38,959 nt of DNA from Chloroflexota bacterium (GTDB lineage: Bacteria > Chloroflexota > Ktedonobacteria > Ktedonobacterales > JACDGC01): assembly GCA_021778805.1 (NCBI GenBank), contig JAJYBV010000024.1, forward strand, positions 1,236-40,194. Reading direction: 5' to 3'. Under the pieces are notes generated by a model. That model ran no database searches, was not told the DNA's origin, and was given only the letters and a program-made list of their open reading frames with translations. Each line of letters starts with the position of its first letter. Position 1 is the first letter of the stretch. Position numbers and translations under genes: made by a program. Positions 8,736 through 17,912 of the stretch are shown in pieces.

Positions 8736-10175
8736 TTATGCCGGACGAACCGGAAGCAATTTTTTGGTGTTTGGAAAAATCGCCGGCCACAAATTTATCA
8801 ATAGCAGCAGCGCATAGGTTAACCCAAGCGGTCCTGCTAACCCAAACATGATAGCGTATACCCAATAACCAAAACCGGAGGAAATATACGCCACTGGCAG
8901 TAAAACAGCAATCACTCTTGTAGCAGCTGCCAAATTGCCTACTATCAGCATCGCCGTTATATTTTTTGAGGAACGAAGCATTCCACCGGAAAATCCCGGA
9001 AGCATGCGGGCAGAAATGCCACCGATAAGCATGGCGATAAAACCCATGGTAAAGCTATGGCGCGCGGCGTCTATAGGCAGCCAAAATGTTTGCTGCAAAA
9101 TCAATCCGGCGGCAATAATAATAGTCATTACAGCGCCGGCTAGCGCCCACATATACGCCGAGGCTACCAAACCAACAAATGGGCCGTAAGATTGTTTTTG
9201 CCGCGATAACTGATTACGGTAATTTGCCTGAAGTTTGACGGGATCTTTCGCAAGATTGGCGATTTTTTGCGGAGTTTTACCACGCTGCATCATCATTTGC
9301 ATAAAGACACCGATGAAAGTTATTGCGCTGCCCCCAATACATACATATCCCCAGCCCTGAACCGATATATTCCCCTGAAAAAGACCAATAATTTCCAAGA
9401 GCAGACCCATTTCGTAGATCACCGATAACACCAGCATCATTTTTCGCGGAAAAGCATTCAATCCAGCGTACATTGGCAAGGATTGCGCCGACATTGCAAT
9501 TGCCATCGGCACAAGAAAACCCAATAACCCCAACGTAACGTTTACCTGATCAAATGTATAAGGGTATATGCCGTTTGCGTACAGATCTTTTTGAAAAACG
9601 GCAGCCAAATTGACGATGGCAGCGGCTTCCAGCGCAATGGCGTTGCCTGCCAGTAAAATAGAAATCGAGGCAAATGCGCGTTTTTCTGAAAGCTGCGGCC
9701 CCTGCACAATAGATATGCCAAATAAGTAGATAAAACCGGTTATAGCGGCAAATTCTAGGATTGCGCTGAAAATTACCATAAAACTAGCCACTGTGGCGTT
9801 TGTTCCGCTTAGAAAAGTTTGACCCACAGCCCGCAGAAACAGGCTGCCGATAAATATGGGAACTAATGTTTTAAGGTATTCGGGTTTTTGCAGTGGCGCT
9901 CCGCGCAGCCGCGGTAAAAAGTGGAAAGCTACGCCTAAAACAAATAATCCGGCCCAGCCATATAATTGTAAATGGCCATGAGCTTGCGCCATGCGATACC
10001 ACCATACGCCGGAAAAATGAAACAGCGTTGAAAGTGTTAAAATAGCTGCAAATAGAAATCCGCCTGAAACGCCGGTAACCAGGGCAGCGCCAATAAGTGG
10101 CGCTGCAACGCTAAAACTGCTTTGTGTTTGGGCGCCTGCCTGTGAAATATCTGCGTTGCGGTGAAGTAGTTGCAT
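8736..10175 (-). CDS. NnrS-like multi-TM heme-copper family protein
   Basis: AQAHGHLQLYGWAGLFVLGVAFHFLPRLRG; SFTMGFIAMLIGGISARMLPGFSGG. Confidence 0.7.
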   Translation of the reverse strand: MQLLHRNADISQAGAQTQSSFSVAAPLIGAALVTGVSGGFLFAAILTLSTLFHFSGVWWYRMAQAHGHLQLYGWAGLFVLGVAFHFLPRLRGAPLQKPEYLKTLVPIFIGSLFLRAVGQTFLSGTNATVASFMVIFSAILEFAAITGFIYLFGISIVQGPQLSEKRAFASISILLAGNAIALEAAAIVNLAAVFQKDLYANGIYPYTFDQVNVTLGLLGFLVPMAIAMSAQSLPMYAGLNAFPRKMMLVLSVIYEMGLLLEIIGLFQGNISVQGWGYVCIGGSAITFIGVFMQMMMQRGKTPQKIANLAKDPVKLQANYRNQLSRQKQSYGPFVGLVASAYMWALAGAVMTIIIAAGLILQQTFWLPIDAARHSFTMGFIAMLIGGISARMLPGFSGGMLRSSKNITAMLIVGNLAAATRVIAVLLPVAYISSGFGYWVYAIMFGLAGPLGLTYALLLLINLWPAIFPNTKKLLPVRPA

Positions 10176-10221
10176 ACCACCGCCTCCTTAAAGAAACCAA
10201 TGTTAAGTTGAGTGTCGAAAA

Positions 10222-11367
10222 TTATTTTCTTTTAATAATCATCGATTCAAGAGATTTTGGCGCATTTGTTAACACAACACAGCTTTGGCTGGTTAATACA
10301 GCTGCGTCTTCAATCCGAATGCCACCTTCACCCGACAAATAGATGCCCGGCTCGATTGTAACAATTGCGCCTGCCGGCAATAATTGATCTTCCGGCGCGC
10401 GGGTACTTAAAGATGGCGCTTCGTGAATCTCTAGGCCTGTGCCATGCCCCAAACTATGCGTAAAAAATTCGGCAAGTTGATATTTTGCCAAAACACTGCG
10501 CGAATATTCATCCGCTTCACGGCCGGATATGCCAGCGCGTAAATGATTTTCGGCGTTTATTTGCGATTCCAGCACTTGATTATAGCGATCTTGCCAAATA
10601 TCCGGCGCGTAATCTAAAAATACGGTGCGTGTCATATCAGCGCAATATCCCTGATATTTTGCGCCCATATCAATAACAATTGGTTCGCCGGGCTTCAGTT
10701 TCTGCGGTCCGGGCATTGCATGCGGCCGAGCGCCGTTTGCTCCGCAGGCAACGATGGGGTCAAATGAAACATTTTCGGCGCCTAAACGCAGCATAGTGGC
10801 GACGATTTCTGCGGCGACATCTTGTTCCGTTAACCCAGGTGTTTTTAAAAAGGTTCGTAAATGGGCAAAAGTTTCGCATGTAATATCTGTTGCCTTTTGC
10901 GTAAGAGCAATCTCTTGCTGATCTTTTATGACACGAAGCGGCTCAATAAGCTCTTTAAAAGGGACCAGTTCAAAGCGATTTTGACTGCCATGGTACAATT
11001 CATCGTAAATTTCAATCGTCATATGACGCGATTCTATACCAATTTTAAAGTTGGCTCCGCCTTTTATGCCCCATTCATCCATTCGTTCAAGAATTAACGC
11101 TGAAAGCGGCAAACGTTTTTCACAAATATCAAATCCTTTTGCTTCTTCTACCGCTTGTTCGGTATAGCGAGAATCAGTGAACAGGGCGGCGTGTTTCACG
11201 GTAATAAATAACCGGCCGGCAGTATCAAGTCCGCTATCGTGGCCGCGGAAACCGGAAAGATATTGTCTATTTTCTGGGTTAGAAATAAGTATGGCGTTAT
11301 ATCCCGCTGCTTTCATTGCGGCGCGCGCCTGATCCATTCGCATTTTTTTCAAGGTACGAACATTCAT
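10222..11367 (-). CDS. M24 family Xaa-Pro aminopeptidase/dipeptidase (start taken at MNVRTLKK; longer ORF to 11454)
   Basis: NRQYLSGFRGHDSG, VIDMGAKYQGYCADMTRTVFL, FTHSLGHGTGLEIHEAP, GAIVTIEPGIYLSGEGGIRIED. Confidence 0.92.
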   Translation of the reverse strand: MNVRTLKKMRMDQARAAMKAAGYNAILISNPENRQYLSGFRGHDSGLDTAGRLFITVKHAALFTDSRYTEQAVEEAKGFDICEKRLPLSALILERMDEWGIKGGANFKIGIESRHMTIEIYDELYHGSQNRFELVPFKELIEPLRVIKDQQEIALTQKATDITCETFAHLRTFLKTPGLTEQDVAAEIVATMLRLGAENVSFDPIVACGANGARPHAMPGPQKLKPGEPIVIDMGAKYQGYCADMTRTVFLDYAPDIWQDRYNQVLESQINAENHLRAGISGREADEYSRSVLAKYQLAEFFTHSLGHGTGLEIHEAPSLSTRAPEDQLLPAGAIVTIEPGIYLSGEGGIRIEDAAVLTSQSCVVLTNAPKSLESMIIKRK

Positions 11368-11598
11368 AAAAAGCAAAAATCTTCTTTCCGTAACCGGCTG
11401 CGCAGATGAATTTGAGTATATGCGCAGCCTGCAAAAATTATTCATGCGGCACATATAGCCGCTGCGTCTGAAACTTCAATGTTTCATTCTGCTGTAATAA
11501 GTATATGCAAAGTGCGGTGATTTCGCAAAATGGCATAACATAAGGCAACAAAATTTTGAAAGAAAAAGTTCAGTGATGCAAAAATTGCTAAAACAAGA

Positions 11599-11619
11599 TA
11601 CAATATGGTACATATTGTA
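11599..11619. promoter_or_regulatory. Perfect 9-bp-arm palindrome upstream of the alpha/beta hydrolase gene
   Basis: TACAATATG-gta-CATATTGTA. Confidence 0.4.
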
Positions 11620-11717
11620 CGAACATGAAGCATTTACAGCGCCAAATTTCTTTCACAAGCAGGCGCTTAGAATGATTGAGAGTGGCTACTTAGGGGATAT
11701 TGACGATTGAGGAACAT

Positions 11718-12458
11718 ATGGCAGAAATAACGGGCGGCGCTGTAAAACCGGCGTGCTTATTAATTCACGGCATAAATGGCAGTCCGTATGATTTTGAGTA
11801 TGTCGAGAAATTTCTCGCGCAAAATGGCTATCTTGTAGAGACGTTGCTGCTGCCGGGACATATGGTACACTATAAAGAATCTGAAAAATTTTTGTGGGAG
11901 CATTGGCGGCAATCGGTCCAAGAAAAAACAGCAGAGTGCGTGCGTGCGTATGGTTCGGTTGTTATTATCGGGCATTCTATGGGCGCGGCGCTGGCAATAA
12001 CTGCGGCTGCACAAAATCGGCAAATAGCGGGTTTGGTAAGTATTTGTGCTCCGGCGCGGCTGTGGGATTTTTTAGAGCCGGCAGTTCGCAGCAGTATGCT
12101 TTTTATCAAATATATTCCGTTGCTGCGCGAAGATATACGCGATCCAATCGAAAGAAAACGATATCGGCAAAAAAAACAGATTCGCTTAGCGCCGCTTAAA
12201 CCAATGCATTCCCTGCTGCAGGCTTTGCCAGAGGTGCGGTCGTCTTTGCCGCAGGTGTATTGTCCGATTTTAGTTATCGGCGCAAAAAACGATCATGTTG
12301 TTCCGGCTGCGGATGCGCTCTATATCATGGAGCATGCGGCGTCTGCGCAGAAACGGTTTTTGATGCTGGAAAAATCCTGGCATGTTGCTATGCGCGATGT
12401 GGAATATAAAATGCTGTTAGAGCAAATACATTCATTTCTGCAAACGCTGGATGCATGA
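11718..12458 (+). CDS. Alpha/beta hydrolase (carboxylesterase/S33-like); ORF can also start at TTG 11700
   Basis: CLLIHGINGSPYDF, VVIIGHSMGAALAI, late His in SWHVAMRD. Confidence 0.82.
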   Translation: MAEITGGAVKPACLLIHGINGSPYDFEYVEKFLAQNGYLVETLLLPGHMVHYKESEKFLWEHWRQSVQEKTAECVRAYGSVVIIGHSMGAALAITAAAQNRQIAGLVSICAPARLWDFLEPAVRSSMLFIKYIPLLREDIRDPIERKRYRQKKQIRLAPLKPMHSLLQALPEVRSSLPQVYCPILVIGAKNDHVVPAADALYIMEHAASAQKRFLMLEKSWHVAMRDVEYKMLLEQIHSFLQTLDA

Positions 12459-12572
12459 CGTGAAGATATGGCAAACAAAAGCGTGGGAGTATTATAATAA
12501 AAAGAGCTTTTAGAGTAATACTAGACATAAAAGAATACATATAAGAAAAGTGTGTAGAATAGGGTAAACTAT

Positions 12573-13352
12573 ATGCTATTAAATTTTATACAAGGAAATA
12601 AAAATACGCCCCTAGGGCATGCGGTGGTTTTAGTGAAATCGTCGGTTTCGTCGCCGAAAGTGTACGCAACCTATTGTGTTGTGCTGCCAATTTCATTTTC
12701 AATTGGCAAATATTTGCCATCATTTATGGCGGGCCAATTTTCCGAAGCAGCACAAGAGCTAGCAGGATCGACAAACGCGATGCCGCTTCCGCCTTTGCTG
12801 GAGGAAGTGCCGGATGTTGATATTTTGATGAAAATTGCCGAACTGCGTGGCGATGATATTTTAGAATATATCTCCAGTTCGATTGATTCAGATTTGCAGA
12901 AAATGGAGATTGCTTCGCAAATTTGCAATGAATATGGGCAATTATATAGCGCGTATATCAAAGATAGCGCCAATAATATGCTTTCAGCCAATTTTTCTCC
13001 AAATGTAGAGGAACCGGCAAATGAAAACCGCGCCATTGATTATACTTTACTTATCCCTGCAAATGACCGCGCGGAATTAGGTGAAGTTGCAAAATTGGTT
13101 GGCCGTATGCGGGACGCAATTTCCACCAGCAATAAAAGTTTGGTTGAAGAAACACGAACTGCGCTGATGGATAAAAAAGAACATCTTAGTGTGAAATATC
13201 GGATTCTCGATTTGATTCAAGCGGCCCAAATTCCAGGGGAAAAAGGGGAAAAATTGGCAAATCTCTATATTCAGCGGGCATATAAACTACTGGATGAAGA
13301 TTATGCGTCTATCCCCAAAATTGAAGAAGAAATCCGAACTTTAAATCAATAA
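12573..13352 (+). CDS. Hypothetical protein (259 aa), no family recognised
   Basis: Long ORF with coherent codon usage, upstream of a second uncharacterised ORF and coaBC. Confidence 0.7.
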   Translation: MLLNFIQGNKNTPLGHAVVLVKSSVSSPKVYATYCVVLPISFSIGKYLPSFMAGQFSEAAQELAGSTNAMPLPPLLEEVPDVDILMKIAELRGDDILEYISSSIDSDLQKMEIASQICNEYGQLYSAYIKDSANNMLSANFSPNVEEPANENRAIDYTLLIPANDRAELGEVAKLVGRMRDAISTSNKSLVEETRTALMDKKEHLSVKYRILDLIQAAQIPGEKGEKLANLYIQRAYKLLDEDYASIPKIEEEIRTLNQ

Positions 13353-13507
13353 TTTCCTGTTTTTAAAGTTCAAATTGCGTCTATGTTTTGCGTCTTTATC
13401 TCTCAGGTGGTACAGTAAAAGCAGAGGAAAACTGTTTGGATGATTGATGTATATCGTTAGGGGTCTGAACAGTCGCATGCAACTCATTTGAGGAGAAAAA
13501 TAGTTCA

Positions 13508-14962
13508 ATGTCAGTTGTAAAAATGGACCTGACTGCTCTGTTAGAGGCCGCAGCAAAAGGCGATACAACCACTGTAACCGCCGAGATTATCAGAGGGTTG
13601 GCTGAAGATATAAAACCATCAGAAATTGCCGGCCGGGTGGGATTGCCTGCTGCTTTAGGCGATTCTGATGGATCTGCGGTGCAAGTAATTGCCGCCGCCG
13701 GAGCTATCGGCGATTGGATTCAGGTAATTGCCGCCGGGCCGGATAAAGACGCGGAATATGCGCAATTAATTTCTCCGGTTCTGCCGTTAACCGCCGCGTT
13801 TACATTTGCTTCTAAGGCAATTGCGAAAGGTTTAAACACAGAACCAAAACTTCCTGAACCGTTATTCCCCAAAGATATTGCCAATCCGCAAGGTTCTTGG
13901 GGAGAATTTAGCAGCGCATCTGTCAAAGGCGATGTGGATACCGCCGGCAAAGTTATCATGGGGTTATATGGCAGCGGCACAGATTATCGCGAGATTGAAG
14001 GCATGTTTTATTATGCTTTGAATGCTCATATGCCGGCAGACGGAATGGCGCTTCTTGCGGTAACCAAGCTTACCCAAATGCTTCACTTTACCAGATGGGG
14101 ATATGACAACGCTAAATTTATGTTCCAGTGGCTTTTGCCGTTTATCACAAAAAATGGGCCGGAAATTGCCGGAGCGCAAGAAACCCGAAATTACCTTGCG
14201 GCGCCGGAACACGACCTGGACTTTATCCGCACACGTCTGGCAATGTCTAAACCCGAGGCTGCAACCGCCAACATGCGCAAAGCTATTTTAAATGGTTCGC
14301 ATACTGAAGTAATGGATGCGGTTTTTGGAGTGTTAAAGGCCGGGGCTATACCGCCGCAAGCCGCTATGCAGATTTCTGCCGCAGCGGCAGAATATTTAGC
14401 CGGGCTTCCACCGGAAAACACCGCCGCTACAGCGCAAGCGCTTATTGCCTTGCGAGTTGCCCAAAGCGCGCGCATAGCGGTTACCAACGTTCAAGATATT
14501 CGTGTGCTGCCCATTATATTCCATGCGGCAAATTTTGTTCGGCAAACCGTGAAAACTATTGGCGAACCTTTAAAACAAGTTTCTCCTGCTTCTGTCAGTA
14601 TGCAGCTTGCCGGCGGTCTTGTTGAAAGCGGTTTCCTGCGAGGTTTGCGCCGGCATTTGGAAAACGGTGAAGGTCCCGCAGCATTTGGCGTTACAGAACG
14701 TTATATCAAAATGGCGTTTTCTGCGCGCAGTATTGTCGGTCAATTGGGCTTTGTTGCTGCGCTGAAAAATATTGCTGCGGATAGCAATGGGCAAGCCTTG
14801 CTTGCCACAGAGGCTGCCGGATCTGAATTCGTTATATTGCCGTTACCTCGGCAGGTTCCGGATGGTTTGCCGCTGTTATACGCAGCGGAACACACAATTC
14901 TGATGCAACATGGCGATACGGCGCTTGCCGATTCGATTATGAAGCAAGCAAATTTAAAATAG
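13508..14962 (+). CDS. Hypothetical Ala-rich helical protein (484 aa), no family recognised
   Basis: Long ORF preceded by TGAGGAG; co-directional with coaBC. Confidence 0.75.
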   Translation: MSVVKMDLTALLEAAAKGDTTTVTAEIIRGLAEDIKPSEIAGRVGLPAALGDSDGSAVQVIAAAGAIGDWIQVIAAGPDKDAEYAQLISPVLPLTAAFTFASKAIAKGLNTEPKLPEPLFPKDIANPQGSWGEFSSASVKGDVDTAGKVIMGLYGSGTDYREIEGMFYYALNAHMPADGMALLAVTKLTQMLHFTRWGYDNAKFMFQWLLPFITKNGPEIAGAQETRNYLAAPEHDLDFIRTRLAMSKPEAATANMRKAILNGSHTEVMDAVFGVLKAGAIPPQAAMQISAAAAEYLAGLPPENTAATAQALIALRVAQSARIAVTNVQDIRVLPIIFHAANFVRQTVKTIGEPLKQVSPASVSMQLAGGLVESGFLRGLRRHLENGEGPAAFGVTERYIKMAFSARSIVGQLGFVAALKNIAADSNGQALLATEAAGSEFVILPLPRQVPDGLPLLYAAEHTILMQHGDTALADSIMKQANLK

Positions 14963-15018
14963 CGGCAAACGGCCCGCGTTTTGCGCCGCCGGTACAATAT
15001 TTTGGGTGAAATGCAACT

Positions 15019-16254
15019 ATGGCAGTTTTACAGAATACACGCCTTTTATTAGGGGTTACCGGCGGCGTCGCCGCATATAAATCCGTAGATTTAGCAAGTA
15101 AGCTTACACAGCTTGGCGCTCAGGTGGATGTTATTTTAACGGAGAAAGCTTTGGAATTTGTTACTCCGTTAACTTTCAGCGCCGTAACTCAACGGCCGGT
15201 TTGGCGAGACTTATGGGAACCTTCCGGATCTGCCGCCGCAACACATATTGAATTAGGTCATGCCGCTCAGATGATTGCTGTTGTGCCTGCAACCGCTCAT
15301 ACAATTGCAAAATTGGCCTATGGCTTGGCCGATGATATGCTTACCACTACAGCGCTGGCCTCCACTGCTCCTTTACTGATTGCTCCGGCAATGGAAAGCA
15401 ATATGTATGCGCATCCCGCAACGGTGGCAAACTTAGAAACCTTGCGCCGGCGCGGTGTTTTCATTTTAGAGCCGGAGAATGGCAGGCTGGCTTCGGGAAA
15501 GGTTGGCCCCGGAAGGTTGCCTGAAACCGGTGTGCTGCTCGGCGCGATTCGATATATTTTAGGATTGAATGGTGTGTTTGCCGGCAAAAAATTTATTATT
15601 ACCGCAGGCGGCACGCAAGAACCAATAGATCCCGTCCGGTTTATCAGCAATCGTTCATCCGGCCGGCAAGGTTTTGCGCTTGCTGAAGCCGCCAGAGATC
15701 GCGGCGCGGCGGTAACGCTGATTACTGCGCCGGTAGAGCTTTCTACCCCCTATGGTGTAGAACGTGTTGATGTGCAGACCGCGGCTGAAATGGCCTCTGC
15801 GGTGCTTTCCGCAGCCCACGAAGCAGATGTTATTATTATGAGCGCTGCGGTTGCCGATTTTACCCCTGTTGCTCCGGCAGATAATAAAATAAAAAAAACA
15901 AATCGGCAAAATGGTGATTTTGTGCTGCAATTACGCGGCACAGATGATATTTTAAGCAAACTGCAAGACCATGCGGCTGATTTTCCCCAGCTTAAACGAA
16001 TTGGCTTTGCGGCGGAAACTGCCGATCCCCTTGCCTATGGTATTGATAAATTAAAGCGCAAAGGCTTGGATTTAATCGTTATTAACGATATTACACTGCC
16101 GGGCAGCGGGTTTGGTTCACCAACCAATAAAGTTTGGATTGCTAAAGCCTCCGGTGAAGTAACCGAGTATGAACGCATGCCTAAAGAAGATGTCGCTGCT
16201 CTCATCATGGCAGAGATTGAAGATATCTTGCAGCATTCTCCGGATGAGCTGTAG
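15019..16254 (+). CDS. coaBC: Bifunctional phosphopantothenoylcysteine decarboxylase/phosphopantothenate-cysteine ligase
   Basis: LGVTGGVAAYKSVDLASKL, APAMESNMY, IITAGGTQEPIDPVRFISNRSSGRQGFALA, ADNKIKK. Confidence 0.96.
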   Translation: MAVLQNTRLLLGVTGGVAAYKSVDLASKLTQLGAQVDVILTEKALEFVTPLTFSAVTQRPVWRDLWEPSGSAAATHIELGHAAQMIAVVPATAHTIAKLAYGLADDMLTTTALASTAPLLIAPAMESNMYAHPATVANLETLRRRGVFILEPENGRLASGKVGPGRLPETGVLLGAIRYILGLNGVFAGKKFIITAGGTQEPIDPVRFISNRSSGRQGFALAEAARDRGAAVTLITAPVELSTPYGVERVDVQTAAEMASAVLSAAHEADVIIMSAAVADFTPVAPADNKIKKTNRQNGDFVLQLRGTDDILSKLQDHAADFPQLKRIGFAAETADPLAYGIDKLKRKGLDLIVINDITLPGSGFGSPTNKVWIAKASGEVTEYERMPKEDVAALIMAEIEDILQHSPDEL

Positions 16255-16536
16255 GTTTTAATTACTCAGTGGGTAAAGCCAGGAATGGCTCTTCCAACGA
16301 TGCATGATCCGGCACATATACAGGGATTCGTAAGGGGCGGCAACCCCTTGCGTGGGGTTTGGGGTGTCCCCAAATACATTTTTTATATCAAAATGAAACA
16401 CCGCGCGGTACACCTGAGGCGATGCAATCCGGTAGGGGCGCCCCTTGCGGTCGCCCTTGCTGCCCGCCGTATCTTTTGCGTTATGTGGATCTTGTCTATA
16501 TTCCCTGAGTAATTATTATAGGTTTTAATTACTCAG
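16252..16536. repeat. Cassette bounded by 18-bp direct repeats TAGGTTTTAATTACTCAG
   Basis: Copies at 16252-16269 (overlapping the coaBC stop codon) and 16519-16536; the second is also half of an 11-bp inverted repeat CTGAGTAATTA (16505-16515)/TAATTACTCAG (16526-16536). Confidence 0.75.
16317..16413 (-). repeat. Dispersed hairpin-rich intergenic repeat, copy B (inverted)
   Basis: Reverse complement reads GGTGTACCGCGCGGTGTTTC...AAAAAATGTATTTGGGGACACCCCAAACCCCACGCAAGGGGTTGCCGCCCCTTACGAATCCCTG, matching copies A and C. Confidence 0.75.
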
Positions 16537-16563
16537 GCGCAATAGTTTTTGCGCAATGCTATT

Positions 16564-17841
16564 TTAAAAATCGCTTGATGGCTCGCGGTTTAAAATAACG
16601 GCTTGGCCGGGAATCTGCAGCACGGTAGCTGATGTTCCGGAATTAAGGGTAAAGTTTACCGGAATAATGCCCCACTGCAGTTTAAAGGTTAAAATACGCA
16701 GCACAGAGTTATCTAAGTAGCTTTGCGTAATTTGCCCGGAAGATATCGCGCTTTTAATTAAATTAATGGTTTCTAAAGCTTGGGCAGCGTTCAACGCGCC
16801 AAGCAGCAAATCTGTTCCGGCTTCAAACGCAAGCAGCCCAGCTTGCGGCACGGTATACTTATAGGACAACCCGCCCATAAACAGCGCATCCGAAACGACA
16901 ACGCCATTATAGCCAAGCGTATGCCGTAAATAGCCATTAATAACACTTGGAGAAATGCTAGCTGGTAAATTCGGATCCAGCGCAGGTATAAGGATATGCG
17001 TAATCATAATCATCGGGGCTAAATTTGCCGGAATTAATTTTTCGTAGGGTACCCAATCTACCGTTTGCAATTGCTGCAATGTGCGATTGATCACTGGCAG
17101 CGCTTTATGCGGATCTACACTGGAGGCGCCTAATCCGGGGAAATGTTTTAAGCAGCCGGGTATGCCTCCGGAGGCTAACCCTTGCAAATATGCTTGCGCC
17201 ATTTTGGTAACTAAATTCGGATCAGATCCAAAGACACGGCCTAATAAAATTGTGTCATTGGGATTTGTAAGTACATCTACCACCGGCGCAAAATCGGCGT
17301 TTAAACCAACCGATTTCAATAATTGGGCGTCTACTACGCCTTTTTGGTAAGCAAGCTGTGTATTTCCGGTAGCGCCGATATCGCTGGGATATGGCCGTTC
17401 ACCAACCTCTGCGCGCAGAGTGTTCCAACCGCCTCCTTCAAAATCGGTTACCATAAGCATGGGAATCTTTGAAGCGGCTTGCATTTGATTAACGAAGTCG
17501 TGAAGTTGCTGCGCTGTAGCTGTATATTCCGGAATGAAATAACCGCCAATCTGATATTGTTGGATAAGCGCTGTCATATCCGCGTTCATGCTGGTGTCAC
17601 TGGACATTGGAATAATTAACTGGCCAATTTTTTCATCTTCCGTCATATTTGCAAGGATGGCCCTTGCTTTGGCGTCGGCAACAACAATATTTACAGACCC
17701 CGCAGTTGCGCCGAGCGAACTTGATGTAGCAGCTGCGGTATGAAAGAACATACCCCGATTTAAAAACAGCACAATCAGGCCGGTTCCTACAATTGCAGAA
17801 ACAAACCACTCAAATACTTTATGTCGTTTCATCTTTTCCAA
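16564..17841 (-). CDS. Glycoside hydrolase family 3, NagZ-like beta-N-acetylhexosaminidase, N-terminal signal anchor
   Basis: MTEDEKIGQLIIPM, VTDFEGGGWNTLR, LKHFPGLGASSVDPHKALP, GVVVSDALFMGGL. Confidence 0.85.
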   Translation of the reverse strand: MEKMKRHKVFEWFVSAIVGTGLIVLFLNRGMFFHTAAATSSSLGATAGSVNIVVADAKARAILANMTEDEKIGQLIIPMSSDTSMNADMTALIQQYQIGGYFIPEYTATAQQLHDFVNQMQAASKIPMLMVTDFEGGGWNTLRAEVGERPYPSDIGATGNTQLAYQKGVVDAQLLKSVGLNADFAPVVDVLTNPNDTILLGRVFGSDPNLVTKMAQAYLQGLASGGIPGCLKHFPGLGASSVDPHKALPVINRTLQQLQTVDWVPYEKLIPANLAPMIMITHILIPALDPNLPASISPSVINGYLRHTLGYNGVVVSDALFMGGLSYKYTVPQAGLLAFEAGTDLLLGALNAAQALETINLIKSAISSGQITQSYLDNSVLRILTFKLQWGIIPVNFTLNSGTSATVLQIPGQAVILNREPSSDF

Positions 17842-17912
17842 TTCCTGTTTTCAGCACAAGCGACGTTTTTAATTGACTATTCACAACCTTCAATGCATGA
17901 TTCAAATGCCAG

